This document shows positions 11,127-18,709 of a stretch of 64,000 nucleotides of DNA, in pieces. How positions within the stretch are numbered: position 1 is the first letter of the stretch; every line of letters begins with the position of its first letter. The translations under genes and the position numbers were made by a program. The notes under the pieces are model-generated. The model was not told the origin of the DNA and searched no databases. It was given only the letters and a program-made list of their open reading frames with translations. Source of the DNA: Desulfatiglans anilini DSM 4660 (GTDB lineage Bacteria > Desulfobacterota > DSM-4660 > Desulfatiglandales > Desulfatiglandaceae); contig NZ_AULM01000013.1 in assembly GCF_000422285.1 (NCBI RefSeq), forward strand, positions 1 through 64,000, given 5' to 3'.

Positions 11127-12317
11127 TCAGGGCTCGTTGTAGACAACCAGCGTGACGGCCTCGCCGCCTCCCAGGCAAAGCGAGGCCTGGCCGATCTCCG
11201 CCCCGCGGTCCTTCATGGCGTAGATGAGGGTCGTCAGGACCCGTGCGCCGCTCGCCCCGATCGGGTGGCCGAGGGCCACGGCCCCTCCGTGCACATTCAC
11301 CCGGCCGGGGTCGATGCCGAGCTCCCGATTGATGGCGACCGACGAGGAACTGAAGGCCTCGTTGATCTCGTGCAGCCCGACGTCGGATACCTTGAGGCCG
11401 TCCTTGGCAAGGACCTTGGGTATGGAGAGGATCGGCGCCACCAGAACATATTTCATGTCGATGCCCGCGGCGCCCTGCGCGCCGACGCGCACCAGCGGGC
11501 GGCACCCCAATGTCTGCGCCCTCTCCCGGGACATCACCACCAGGGCCGAGGCCCCGTCGCTGATCTTCGAAGCGTTCCCGGCCGTCACGGTGCCGTCCTT
11601 CTTGAAAGCGGGACGGAGGGAGGCCAGCGCCTCGGCACTGGTGCGGGGCTTGCGGAGCGGAATCTCATCGGTCTCGAACCGCAGAATCTCACCCTTGCGG
11701 CCCGGAATTTCCAACGGTACCATCTCTTCGACGAATTTACCGGCCTCGATCGCCGACCAGGCCTTCTGATAGGATTCCAGAGCGAAGGCATCCATATCGG
11801 AGCGGCTGACGCCGTATTTCTCGGCAACAAGCTCCGCGCTCACCCCCATGTGAAAATCGTTCACGTGGTCCCAGAGGCCGTCGCAGACCATCCCGTCGAC
11901 CACCTGGGCGTTGTTCATGCGGTAGCCCGTCCGCGCCTTGTCGAGCAGGTAGGGGCACAGGTTCATGTTCTCCATCCCGCCGGCCGCCACCACCTCCGCA
12001 TCGCCGCACTGAATGGCCTGCGCCGCGAGCATGACCGCCTTCAGACCCGAGCCGCACACCTTGTTGACGGTGATCGCACCGACCTCCCAGGGGAAACCGG
12101 CCTTGACCATCGCCTGACGGGCGGGGTTCTGGCCGAGCCCGTGGGGGAGCACGTTGCCCATGATCACCTCGTCCACATCCGTGACGGCGATCCCGGCCCG
12201 CTTCACCGCCTCTTTGAGGACCAGGGCACCGAGGTCCGTCGCAACGCTGTTTTTCAGGGAGCCCGCAAAGTCCCCGATGGCCGTTCGGCAGGCACTGACG
12301 ATGACCACATCCCGCAT
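11127..12317 (-). CDS. Acetyl-CoA acetyltransferase (thiolase), second copy
   Basis: A 396-residue thiolase from the ATG at 12317, which follows an AAAGGGG ribosome site. An upstream in-frame start at 12395 is rejected because it would precede that site. The nucleophile is C88 in KVCGSG, with NEAFS, GHPIGASGAR and the C-terminal CLGGGE motifs in place. Length and motifs match acetoacetyl-CoA thiolases closely. It is the first gene of the leftward fatty-acid block and lies behind a good sigma70-type promoter at 12399-12426, divergent from the aminotransferase gene. Confidence 0.94.
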   Translation of the reverse strand: MRDVVIVSACRTAIGDFAGSLKNSVATDLGALVLKEAVKRAGIAVTDVDEVIMGNVLPHGLGQNPARQAMVKAGFPWEVGAITVNKVCGSGLKAVMLAAQAIQCGDAEVVAAGGMENMNLCPYLLDKARTGYRMNNAQVVDGMVCDGLWDHVNDFHMGVSAELVAEKYGVSRSDMDAFALESYQKAWSAIEAGKFVEEMVPLEIPGRKGEILRFETDEIPLRKPRTSAEALASLRPAFKKDGTVTAGNASKISDGASALVVMSRERAQTLGCRPLVRVGAQGAAGIDMKYVLVAPILSIPKVLAKDGLKVSDVGLHEINEAFSSSSVAINRELGIDPGRVNVHGGAVALGHPIGASGARVLTTLIYAMKDRGAEIGQASLCLGGGEAVTLVVYNEP

Positions 12318-12398
12318 GACCGTTTCCCCTTTCCGTTGGGCGCACCCCGCCTGAAACCCGGGTGTACGAAATTGGTTCACATTGAGTTTTCGCATCTT

Positions 12399-12426
12399 TA
12401 TATATAGGCAGCACGTTTGAAGTCAA
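12399..12426 (-). promoter_or_regulatory. Predicted sigma70-type promoter for the thiolase gene
   Basis: Reading leftward: -35 TTGACT (12426-12421), a 16-bp spacer and -10 TATATA (12404-12399), in an AT-rich patch that stands out from the GC-rich surroundings. Transcription would start near 12391, giving a leader of about 75 nt before the thiolase ATG. Confidence 0.6.
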
Positions 12427-12499
12427 GCACCTTTCCATCCGCCGTCCGCCTTTTTGAGGCGCGGAGCGCCTGCCGGATTGTCCGCCCGTTGAATTTTTC

Positions 12500-12528
12500 T
12501 TGACCATTGCGCTGACAACAGGTAATTC
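12500..12528 (+). promoter_or_regulatory. Predicted sigma70-type promoter for the aminotransferase gene
   Basis: Reading rightward: -35 TTGACC (12500-12505), a 17-bp spacer and -10 TAATTC (12523-12528). The expected transcription start near 12535 leaves a leader of about 30 nt holding the ribosome site AGAAAGGA at 12551-12558. Confidence 0.55.
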
Positions 12529-12565
12529 AAAATCCTTAACTTTTCGAACCAGAAAGGAACACTGC

Positions 12566-13876
12566 ATGAACCCGATCGCACAGGAACTGAACGAGATCCT
12601 CCGCAGGGCGAACCCCCACGTTTTCGACATGCTGAGCCAGGTCGGCCGGAACCTGTTCTTTCCGAAAGGCATTCTGGCGCAAAGCGCCGAGGCCAAGCAG
12701 AAGGCCCATCGTTTCAACGCCACCATCGGCATGGCGACCGAAAAGGGCGAGACGATGTACCTGCCTTCGGTCATGGCATCCATCGCCGGGCTGACCGCCG
12801 AGCAGGCGCTCACCTATGCCCCGTCTTTCGGGATTCCCAAGCTCCGCCAGGTCTGGCAGGAAGGGCTCTTCGCCAAGAACCCCTCCCTGAAGGGCAAGAC
12901 CGTCAGCCTGCCCATCGTGACGAACGCGATCACCCACGGCCTCAGCGTCATCGCCGACATGTGGGCCGATCCGGGCGACGTCCTGATCCTCCCGGACAAG
13001 ATGTGGGGCAACTACAACATGATCTTCGGCGTTCGCAGGGGCGCTGAGGTGGTCAATTATTCGCTCTTCGACGAGGCAGGCGCCTTCAACCTGGGGGCCT
13101 TCGAGGAATGCGTGCGGAAAGAGGCGGCCGCACGGAAAAAGCTCATCATCATCCTGAACTTCCCCAACAACCCGACCGGCTACACCGTGAGCGCGGCCGA
13201 GGCCGACCGGATCGGCGAGATCCTGACCGCCGTCGCCGAGGCCGGGACCAATGTCCTCGCCGTCACGGACGATGCCTACTTCGGCCTTTTCTACGATGAA
13301 ACCGCCTCGAAGGAATCGGTCTTCACCCGGCTGGTGGACCGGCATCCGCGCCTCCTGGCCGTCAAACTCGACGGCGCCACCAAGGAAAACTTCGTCTGGG
13401 GGCTCCGCGTCGGCTTCATCACCTATGGGGGCGTCTTCCTCGAGGACGAAAAGGGCGCCTGCGACGCCCTGGAGCGGAAGACGGCGGGGGATGTCCGGGG
13501 CTCCATCTCGAACGCCTCGCGTCTGAGCCAGGAGATCGTGCTGAAGGCGCTTCTTTCTCCCGGGTACCCGGCCGAAAAGGAGCAGAAGTTCCAGATCATG
13601 GCGGGGCGTGCCCGCGAGGTCAAACGCGTGCTTCAAGACCCGAAATACCAGGATGCCTGGGACGTCTACCCCTTCAACTCCGGCTACTTCATGTGCCTGA
13701 AACTGAAGACCGTCGATGCGGAACAGCTGCGCGCGCATCTTTTAGACCAATACGGGGTCGGGCTCATCGCGCTCGGCAAAACCGACCTGCGCGTCGCCTT
13801 TTCCTGCCTCGAGGAAGAGGACGTGCAGGCCCTCTTCGATGCGGTGCTGAGCGGGATCCGCGACCTGGAAAAATAG
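12566..13876 (+). CDS. PLP-dependent class I/II aminotransferase
   Basis: A fold-type I aminotransferase of 436 residues from the ATG at 12566, chosen because AGAAAGGA sits 7 bp upstream; the frame is open to 12500 but that lies in the promoter. Key positions are NNPTG at 201-205, D235 and Y238 in TDDAYFG (pyridine nitrogen and O3 contacts), the PLP-binding lysine K273 in GATKEN, and R281 nearby. The GATKENF context differs from the usual SxSK, so it is a divergent subfamily. The amino donor and product are not predictable from sequence. Confidence 0.87.
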   Translation: MNPIAQELNEILRRANPHVFDMLSQVGRNLFFPKGILAQSAEAKQKAHRFNATIGMATEKGETMYLPSVMASIAGLTAEQALTYAPSFGIPKLRQVWQEGLFAKNPSLKGKTVSLPIVTNAITHGLSVIADMWADPGDVLILPDKMWGNYNMIFGVRRGAEVVNYSLFDEAGAFNLGAFEECVRKEAAARKKLIIILNFPNNPTGYTVSAAEADRIGEILTAVAEAGTNVLAVTDDAYFGLFYDETASKESVFTRLVDRHPRLLAVKLDGATKENFVWGLRVGFITYGGVFLEDEKGACDALERKTAGDVRGSISNASRLSQEIVLKALLSPGYPAEKEQKFQIMAGRAREVKRVLQDPKYQDAWDVYPFNSGYFMCLKLKTVDAEQLRAHLLDQYGVGLIALGKTDLRVAFSCLEEEDVQALFDAVLSGIRDLEK

Positions 13877-13926
13877 ACGGCGGCGCGTCCTGCGTCTTGC
13901 ACTGCCGGGAACGAGGATGAGGATCG

Positions 13927-14643
13927 TTGGCTGAATTCGATATCTGGCTGATGCTCAGCCGCTCCACCCTGATCATCCGGATCGATCTGGCGATCCTGCT
14001 GGCGATGTCGCTGATCAGCTGGGCGATCATCCTGACGAAGTATATTCAGTTCCGTCGGGCCGACAGGGCCGCCTCAGCCGACCTGCGCTGGCCCGGCGAC
14101 ATCCAGGACGTGCACGGGCATGTCAGGAAACCCGGGCGCCACAAGGACTCCCCATCAACCCTCCTCGCCCTGGAGGTCTTCAGCGAATTCAAGCGCCTGA
14201 GCGCGATGCAGAACCACTCCGTGGACAACGCTCCGCTCATTATGGAAAGCATCCGCCAGACCACCCGGGACGAGATCGCCGCTCAGACGGACCGGCTTTT
14301 CAGCACCCTGCCCTTTCTTGCCACCTGCGCGAACGCAGCGCCGCTCCTGGGCCTTTTCGGCACGGTCTGGGGGATCATGCACTCCTTTCAAAGCTTCGAA
14401 GGGCTCACCCAGAGGTCCCTCGCCGCGGTGGCGCCGGGGATGGCCGAAGCGCTCGTCACGACCGCCCTCGGACTGATCGTCGCCATCCCCGCCACCCTGG
14501 CGCACAACGTCCTGCTCGGCAGGCTCAGCGGCATCGAAAACAAGCTGAACCGCCTCGGCGCAAGATTCGTCCGGCAGATCGAGGCGACGGTCATGAAGGG
14601 AAGGCCCCACGCAGACGGAGAGGCGCCGGATGCCCGCACCTGA
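13927..14643 (+). CDS. MotA/TolQ/ExbB-family proton channel protein
   Basis: A 238-residue inner-membrane protein with three hydrophobic segments, about residues 13-38, 125-150 and 172-200, arranged as in TolQ/ExbB. The second holds the NAAPLLGLFGTVWG motif typical of the family, and the third the ALVTTALGLIVAIPA motif. The start is a TTG at 13927 behind GAGGATGAGGA. It follows the aminotransferase gene by 50 bp. The partners expected next (TolR/ExbD, TonB or TolA) are absent: the next gene is convergent. It is either an orphan ExbB or works with partners encoded elsewhere. Confidence 0.85.
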   Translation: MAEFDIWLMLSRSTLIIRIDLAILLAMSLISWAIILTKYIQFRRADRAASADLRWPGDIQDVHGHVRKPGRHKDSPSTLLALEVFSEFKRLSAMQNHSVDNAPLIMESIRQTTRDEIAAQTDRLFSTLPFLATCANAAPLLGLFGTVWGIMHSFQSFEGLTQRSLAAVAPGMAEALVTTALGLIVAIPATLAHNVLLGRLSGIENKLNRLGARFVRQIEATVMKGRPHADGEAPDART

Positions 14644-14756
14644 CGTGCGGGCGATGGCCACCGGGTGCGCACACCCGGCCTCTTTCGGGAAAAGGCGGGG
14701 TCTCCAGGCCTCTGCGCAATCCAGGTTTCCAAGTCGCCGACGGGGGACGGCCCGCC

Positions 14757-15731
14757 TCAGCCTTTCGACCGGTGTGACAGAAGAACGGCGTCGATGATAT
14801 CCCGGTCACAGTTGAATCGCCTGACGGCCGCCTGCTCTTCGAGCGCCGTGGCGGCATTCTCCAAGAGCTTTTTATAGGGGATCGCGCTGGCAAAATGCCG
14901 GAGGCGGGTATAAGCGCCGATGACCCCAAGGATCCTGGCGCAATTGCCGCTCAAATCGCTGGGCGCGGCGGGCGGTTCGGCCGATTTTCTGAACAGGATC
15001 GATATATTGCCGTTGTGCCGTTCCGTCTCCCTTCTGAAGACGCGGAATCCAGCCTTTTCACCCAGAGCGGAAAGGCTTCCGGGATTGAAGGCGTAGAGAT
15101 GGGCCTTGTGGTATCGGTTTTTTGGATCCTGTCTCAGATCCTCCGCGTTGGGCACGTCGACCACCAGAAATCCACCGCTCTTCAAGAGGGCCCGGATATG
15201 CCTCAATTCGGCAAGAGGATCGATCATATGCTCGAGGACATGGTTCAAGGTAATGATATCGAAGGCGCCAAACCGGTCGATTTCCCGTGAAAAACCGGTT
15301 TCCACCGGGACGTGCAGCTCCTCGCGTGCATAGCGTGAATGACTTTCATCGGGCTCGATCCCGGAGGCCTCGGCGCCAAGGCGCCGCAAGCAGTAAACGA
15401 ACACCCCATTGCCCGCGCCGATATCCAGCAACCGATCGCCTTCCTTCAGAACATCCCTGAAGAACCCGTATCGTTTCAGCGCGTTTTTAGCATGCCGGTA
15501 GACATGTTTTTTCTTGGGGCTGGTGATGCGCTTGTATTCTTTTCGATACCGCTTCGCGTAGAAGTGCTCGATCCGCTCGTCGGACGGCCGCGGATCGCTC
15601 CAGATCAGGCCGCACTCCGTGCAAATAACCGTCCTCAGGTACCGCCCTTCCCGATCCCGAAGAGAGATCTCCTCAACGGATTCAGAGCCACACAGATTGC
15701 AGGGTATCGAACAGGCGGTCCGGTTGGTCAT
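14757..15731 (-). CDS. Class I SAM-dependent methyltransferase with N-terminal zinc motif
   Basis: A 324-residue protein. Two CxxC pairs near the N-terminus (C11/C14 and C37/C40) form a probable zinc ribbon. The Rossmann SAM-binding loop is DIGAGNG at 103-109, and the acidic residue after the second strand lies in GIEPDE. Such zinc-ribbon methyltransferases often act on sugars or small secondary metabolites. Its start codon overlaps the stop of the upstream C45-type hydrolase gene by 4 nt, implying translational coupling. The substrate is unknown. Confidence 0.85.
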   Translation of the reverse strand: MTNRTACSIPCNLCGSESVEEISLRDREGRYLRTVICTECGLIWSDPRPSDERIEHFYAKRYRKEYKRITSPKKKHVYRHAKNALKRYGFFRDVLKEGDRLLDIGAGNGVFVYCLRRLGAEASGIEPDESHSRYAREELHVPVETGFSREIDRFGAFDIITLNHVLEHMIDPLAELRHIRALLKSGGFLVVDVPNAEDLRQDPKNRYHKAHLYAFNPGSLSALGEKAGFRVFRRETERHNGNISILFRKSAEPPAAPSDLSGNCARILGVIGAYTRLRHFASAIPYKKLLENAATALEEQAAVRRFNCDRDIIDAVLLSHRSKG

Positions 15732-16942
15732 CGAGAATCAGCCTCTGAAAACAGCCGGTCCAGGTCCACAGCGGTCCATTCCTGGAAGCCCGGCACCTTG
15801 ACCCAAAACTTGCGTTCAGCAGGAACGGCGATGATCTGGTAAACCGTCTGGATCGCATCCCCCGCCGGCCAGGCAGCACCGCCCCGGTCGATGTCCGTGT
15901 CCAGGATCTCCATCATCGCCTCGACCGTTATACGACCTTTACGGCCCTCGGCAAGAGACAGGAGATTGTCCCTGCGCTCCCTGGTTTTGAACCCGCCGGT
16001 ATCCTGCAGTTCGATGCCCCATCCCGGATCCACGAAGTGATTCGTCGCCACCAGCAGACCGTCGGCCTTGCCGGTCCGCCTCCGGATATCGAAGGGAAGC
16101 CATTCATAGGCAAAAGCCGCCTCCCGGTCGGCAACATTGATGATGAACGTAAAGTTCGAGCGGGTCGAGTTCAGGGCGGCGTCGAGGTGCGCCATATTCG
16201 AACAGTCCCGAAGGAACGCCAGCAGATGGACAACGGCCGGCACCCGGTTCGAGTAGGCAAGGGACCCTCCGGACGGGAACCCGTTGTTGAGTTCCAGAAA
16301 AAGCCCCTGCGCATTCATGCCGGTGGTGGCGTAGATTACGCCGGCAAAGGTGGCGATGGCCGCAGGAATGCCATCCCCTCCATTGAAAACCGTAACCGTG
16401 AGGAAGCGCGCAAAGGAGCGGTAACTTCCGAACCAGTCGTAATTGCGGCCGAAGACGAGAGGACCGCCCGCCGTATAATCCTTCCACGCGGCGATGCCCG
16501 AGCAGCCGGGAAGCAGACCGTACAGCTCGATGGCGTTGAGCAGGATGTGCTTTTCGAGGGCCAGCCCGGACGTCTCCGCCATGCCCTCGAAAAAGGTCTT
16601 GAAACGGTGGGGATAGAATGCATAGAGCGATTGGGCCGCCTGCCTCATCGCCTCCGGTGCAAGCCCTTTTTCGCCGATGAAATACCCTTCGATGGCCTCC
16701 GCATACAAACGCCGCAATTCATCCTGCAGGAGATGCCCGTACTGCCGCCCCATCTGCCTGTAGGACCCGTGCAGATCGAGGACATTCAGTTTTCCACACC
16801 GGTAAAGCCTCCCGCTTTCATACCTTTCGGCAACCTCAGACAGAGGCGCCATCTTCGGTTCGGCGCCTCCCCCCGATGGATGCAGGGAAATGCACACTGC
16901 GAGCGCCGCTGCAGCCAGGAACTTCCAGATCATTGCATGCAT
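15728..16942 (-). CDS. Secreted C45-family (Ntn-type) acyltransferase/hydrolase
   Basis: A 404-residue protein related to acyl-CoA:6-APA acyltransferase and choloylglycine-hydrolase-like Ntn enzymes (MEROPS C45). A signal peptide spans about residues 4-27 (MIWKFLAAAALAVC, ending near GGGAEP), so it acts in the periplasm or outside. The candidate nucleophile is C147 in LLPGCSG, followed by the FGRNYDW motif typical of the family. Starts at 16942 and 16933 are both possible; a further upstream start would place charged residues ahead of the signal peptide. The enzyme probably cleaves or transfers an amide-linked acyl group; the substrate is unknown. Confidence 0.82.
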   Translation of the reverse strand: MHAMIWKFLAAAALAVCISLHPSGGGAEPKMAPLSEVAERYESGRLYRCGKLNVLDLHGSYRQMGRQYGHLLQDELRRLYAEAIEGYFIGEKGLAPEAMRQAAQSLYAFYPHRFKTFFEGMAETSGLALEKHILLNAIELYGLLPGCSGIAAWKDYTAGGPLVFGRNYDWFGSYRSFARFLTVTVFNGGDGIPAAIATFAGVIYATTGMNAQGLFLELNNGFPSGGSLAYSNRVPAVVHLLAFLRDCSNMAHLDAALNSTRSNFTFIINVADREAAFAYEWLPFDIRRRTGKADGLLVATNHFVDPGWGIELQDTGGFKTRERRDNLLSLAEGRKGRITVEAMMEILDTDIDRGGAAWPAGDAIQTVYQIIAVPAERKFWVKVPGFQEWTAVDLDRLFSEADSR

Positions 16943-17226
16943 GTTTTTCCCGCCGCCCCTTCGATAAAACCCTCTCGCAGGATCCCGGCACAAAGAGACC
17001 ATGATTCGATCATCCCATACAAGGTCTGACGAACATTCGGAGAAAACCGTTTTACAGAATTGTTTTGGCGCCGGCTTCCACCGCGGGAATCATTTCCTCC
17101 TGCCCTTTGGAAGTCCGGCTTTTCCGGACGATCAGCTCCGAATGGCTGAAACCATGGAGTTCTTGTAGCACAAACCCTGTCAATAAAACAAGGGCATGCC
17201 GGTATCCGTCCGAAGCAACGCCTCTT

Positions 17227-17239
17227 TGTCAACTTGACA
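17227..17239. promoter_or_regulatory. Operator-like palindrome, copy 1
   Basis: Perfect 6-bp-arm palindrome TGTCAACTTGACA in the 441-bp divergent gap (16943-17383) between the C45-hydrolase and flavin reductase genes. It is flanked by CCTCT and AGAGG, which extend the symmetry with a small bulge. A near copy lies 103 bp to the right. No other recognisable element was seen in this gap. Confidence 0.45.
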
Positions 17240-17329
17240 GAGGGGAACCTAATAGAGAGAATCACGGGACGACGTGCCGGCTCAGAGGAAATCGCCGCCC
17301 GTTGACGAGACGCTCTTGTTGATCGCCGA

Positions 17330-17342
17330 TGTCCACTTGACA
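17330..17342. promoter_or_regulatory. Operator-like palindrome, copy 2
   Basis: TGTCCACTTGACA differs by one base from the palindrome at 17227-17239 and lies 41 bp before the flavin reductase start codon. The right arm TTGACA resembles a -35 box with GATAAC 18 bp downstream, but the implied start would run into the ribosome site, so a regulator-binding role is favoured. Confidence 0.45.
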
Positions 17343-17383
17343 CGGACCATCACCGATCGAGATAACTACTCCGGGAGGGAGCC

Positions 17384-18046
17384 ATGTACTACGATCCGCA
17401 AAAAGGCGACCACGGCCTGGCCTTCAACCCGTTCAAATCCTGCGTCGTGCCCCGGCCTATCGGGTGGATATCGACCCGCAGCAAGAAACGTACGGACAAC
17501 CTCGCCCCCTACAGCCAATTCCAGAACCTCACGTTCGACCCGCCGTACGTCATGATCGCCGCCAACCAGAACACGCACGGGAAGCGGAAAGACACGGTCG
17601 TGAACATCGAGGAGACCGGAGAATTCGTATACAACATGGCCACCTACGATCTGCGCGAGGCCGTCAACCGGTCTGCGGCGGAGGTTCCCCCCGACGTGGA
17701 CGAATTCGATCTGGCCGGGCTCACCAAGGCGCCGTCCCTGAAGGTGAAGCCCTTCCGGGTGGCGGAATCCCCCATCCAGTTCGAATGCGTGTACCACCAA
17801 ACCCTGAGACTGCCCGGCAGCGGACCGATCGGCACCGTCGACGTCGTGATCGGCAGGGTGGTGCTGGTGCATATCCGGGACGACGCGATCACCCCGGACG
17901 GGAAACTCGACGTCCTCAAAATCCGCCCCCTGGCGCGCCTCGGCTATTATGACTACACCACGGTGGACTCCCTCTTCGAAATGGTCATTCCGGGCGAAAA
18001 CGAGCTGCTGCTGACGGGCCTGGAAGGGGCGCCCGGCAGAAAATAA
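17384..18046 (+). CDS. Flavin reductase family protein
   Basis: A 220-residue FMN-binding split-barrel protein of the flavin reductase (DIM6/NTAB-like) family. Typical features are the N-terminal SCVVPRPIGWIST strand-turn, NLAPYSQF, and the EFVYNMA segment. These bind FMN and use NAD(P)H, or serve as flavin-containing oxidoreductases. The ATG follows GGGAGGGAG closely. The next gene, with an in-frame TGA, starts 20 bp downstream with its own ribosome site and is probably co-transcribed. Two copies of an operator-like palindrome lie upstream. Confidence 0.9.
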   Translation: MYYDPQKGDHGLAFNPFKSCVVPRPIGWISTRSKKRTDNLAPYSQFQNLTFDPPYVMIAANQNTHGKRKDTVVNIEETGEFVYNMATYDLREAVNRSAAEVPPDVDEFDLAGLTKAPSLKVKPFRVAESPIQFECVYHQTLRLPGSGPIGTVDVVIGRVVLVHIRDDAITPDGKLDVLKIRPLARLGYYDYTTVDSLFEMVIPGENELLLTGLEGAPGRK

Positions 18047-18066
18047 TACGCGGGCGAGGAATTCAA

Positions 18067-18531
18067 ATGGGAGAAGAAGCGGTTTTGGTCGCTATCGGCT
18101 GCGGCCGTCTGCCAAGGATACTCGATCTTGCCGCGCGGCGATCTTTTGTCGTTTTTGGAGCGCTAGGGGAAGAGGTCGCCGCCGGCCTCGCTGCGCACAC
18201 CGGGGGCGGCACACCGGCGGCTCTGCCGGTCTACTTCTACGAAACCGGGTGAATCATCCCGCGGCGGGTGGTTGCGGTCGGCAACCTGGACAGGATCTGG
18301 CCGGCTTTTCTGGAGGATGTTGCGGATGAGGCCTGGGAAACAGCCTTTCGAGGCCGTTTCGGGGCGGCATGGACCGACGTCCTCGACGCAGCCGACCCCT
18401 CCTTGAGCTACAACGCATCGAGCGACGTCTATTTCTCCGTGCGGGATGCCCACAGGGTGGAGGATCTGACCGTTGAGCAGTTGCTGGAAAAAGAAGCGGC
18501 CGGCAGGCCGCTCGATATCATCGTCAGCTGA
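18067..18531 (+). CDS. Unrecognised protein with one in-frame TGA: candidate selenoprotein
   Basis: A GAGGA ribosome site 6 bp before the ATG at 18067 opens a frame interrupted once, by TGA at 18250-18252, and then open to TGA at 18529-18531. Read through, it gives 154 residues with the special residue at position 62 in the context YETG-U-IIPRR. Codon use looks protein-like on both sides, and the second half lacks its own convincing start or ribosome site. A hairpin with a GGTCG loop lies 24 nt past the TGA, in the position and style of a bacterial SECIS element. I do not recognise the family. The alternative is a recent nonsense mutation or sequencing error. Confidence 0.6.
18250..18286 (+). 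promoter_or_regulatory. Candidate bacterial SECIS element
   Basis: After the in-frame TGA (18250-18252) comes a perfect 6-bp stem: GGTTGC (18270-18275) pairs with GCAACC (18281-18286) around the loop GGTCG. The first loop G is the 24th base after TGA. Known bacterial SECIS elements have a G or GU in the apical loop some 16-37 nt past the UGA, and the E. coli fdhF element also uses a GGUUGC arm and a GGUC loop. SelB and selC are not in this window. Confidence 0.55.
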
Positions 18532-18667
18532 TGTTTCGTGATCGCTCGAAGGCCGGTCCTTTCCGATGCCCATGCGGACTGTACGATTGGGGAACCGGGG
18601 GCTTTGACAAAGGGCTTTTTGAAGGGGGTGCGATAGATAGGGGGCGTCGAGCATTCGAGCGGGAGAC

Positions 18668-18702
18668 AAAAAAGCTGCGCCCGGGCCCTTCGACCCGGGT
18701 GC
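18668..18702 (-). terminator. Predicted rho-independent terminator of the histidine kinase gene
   Basis: Reading leftward from just past the kinase stop: CCCGGG arm, loop TCGAAGGG, CCCGGG arm, then AGC followed by six T residues (18673-18668). The stem has 6 GC pairs plus two more beyond a mismatch. Confidence 0.5.
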
Positions 18703-18709
18703 TCGGATG

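Noticed and set aside
17337-17366. A TTGACA/GATAAC promoter for the flavin reductase gene
   Set aside because: The start site it predicts falls at about 17373, inside the ribosome binding site, leaving no usable leader; the TTGACA is better explained as a palindrome arm.
18268-18531. A stand-alone 87-residue gene starting with GTG after the TGA
   Set aside because: No ribosome site precedes it, it is in the same frame as the upstream part, and the start lies within the hairpin region; read-through is the simpler reading.
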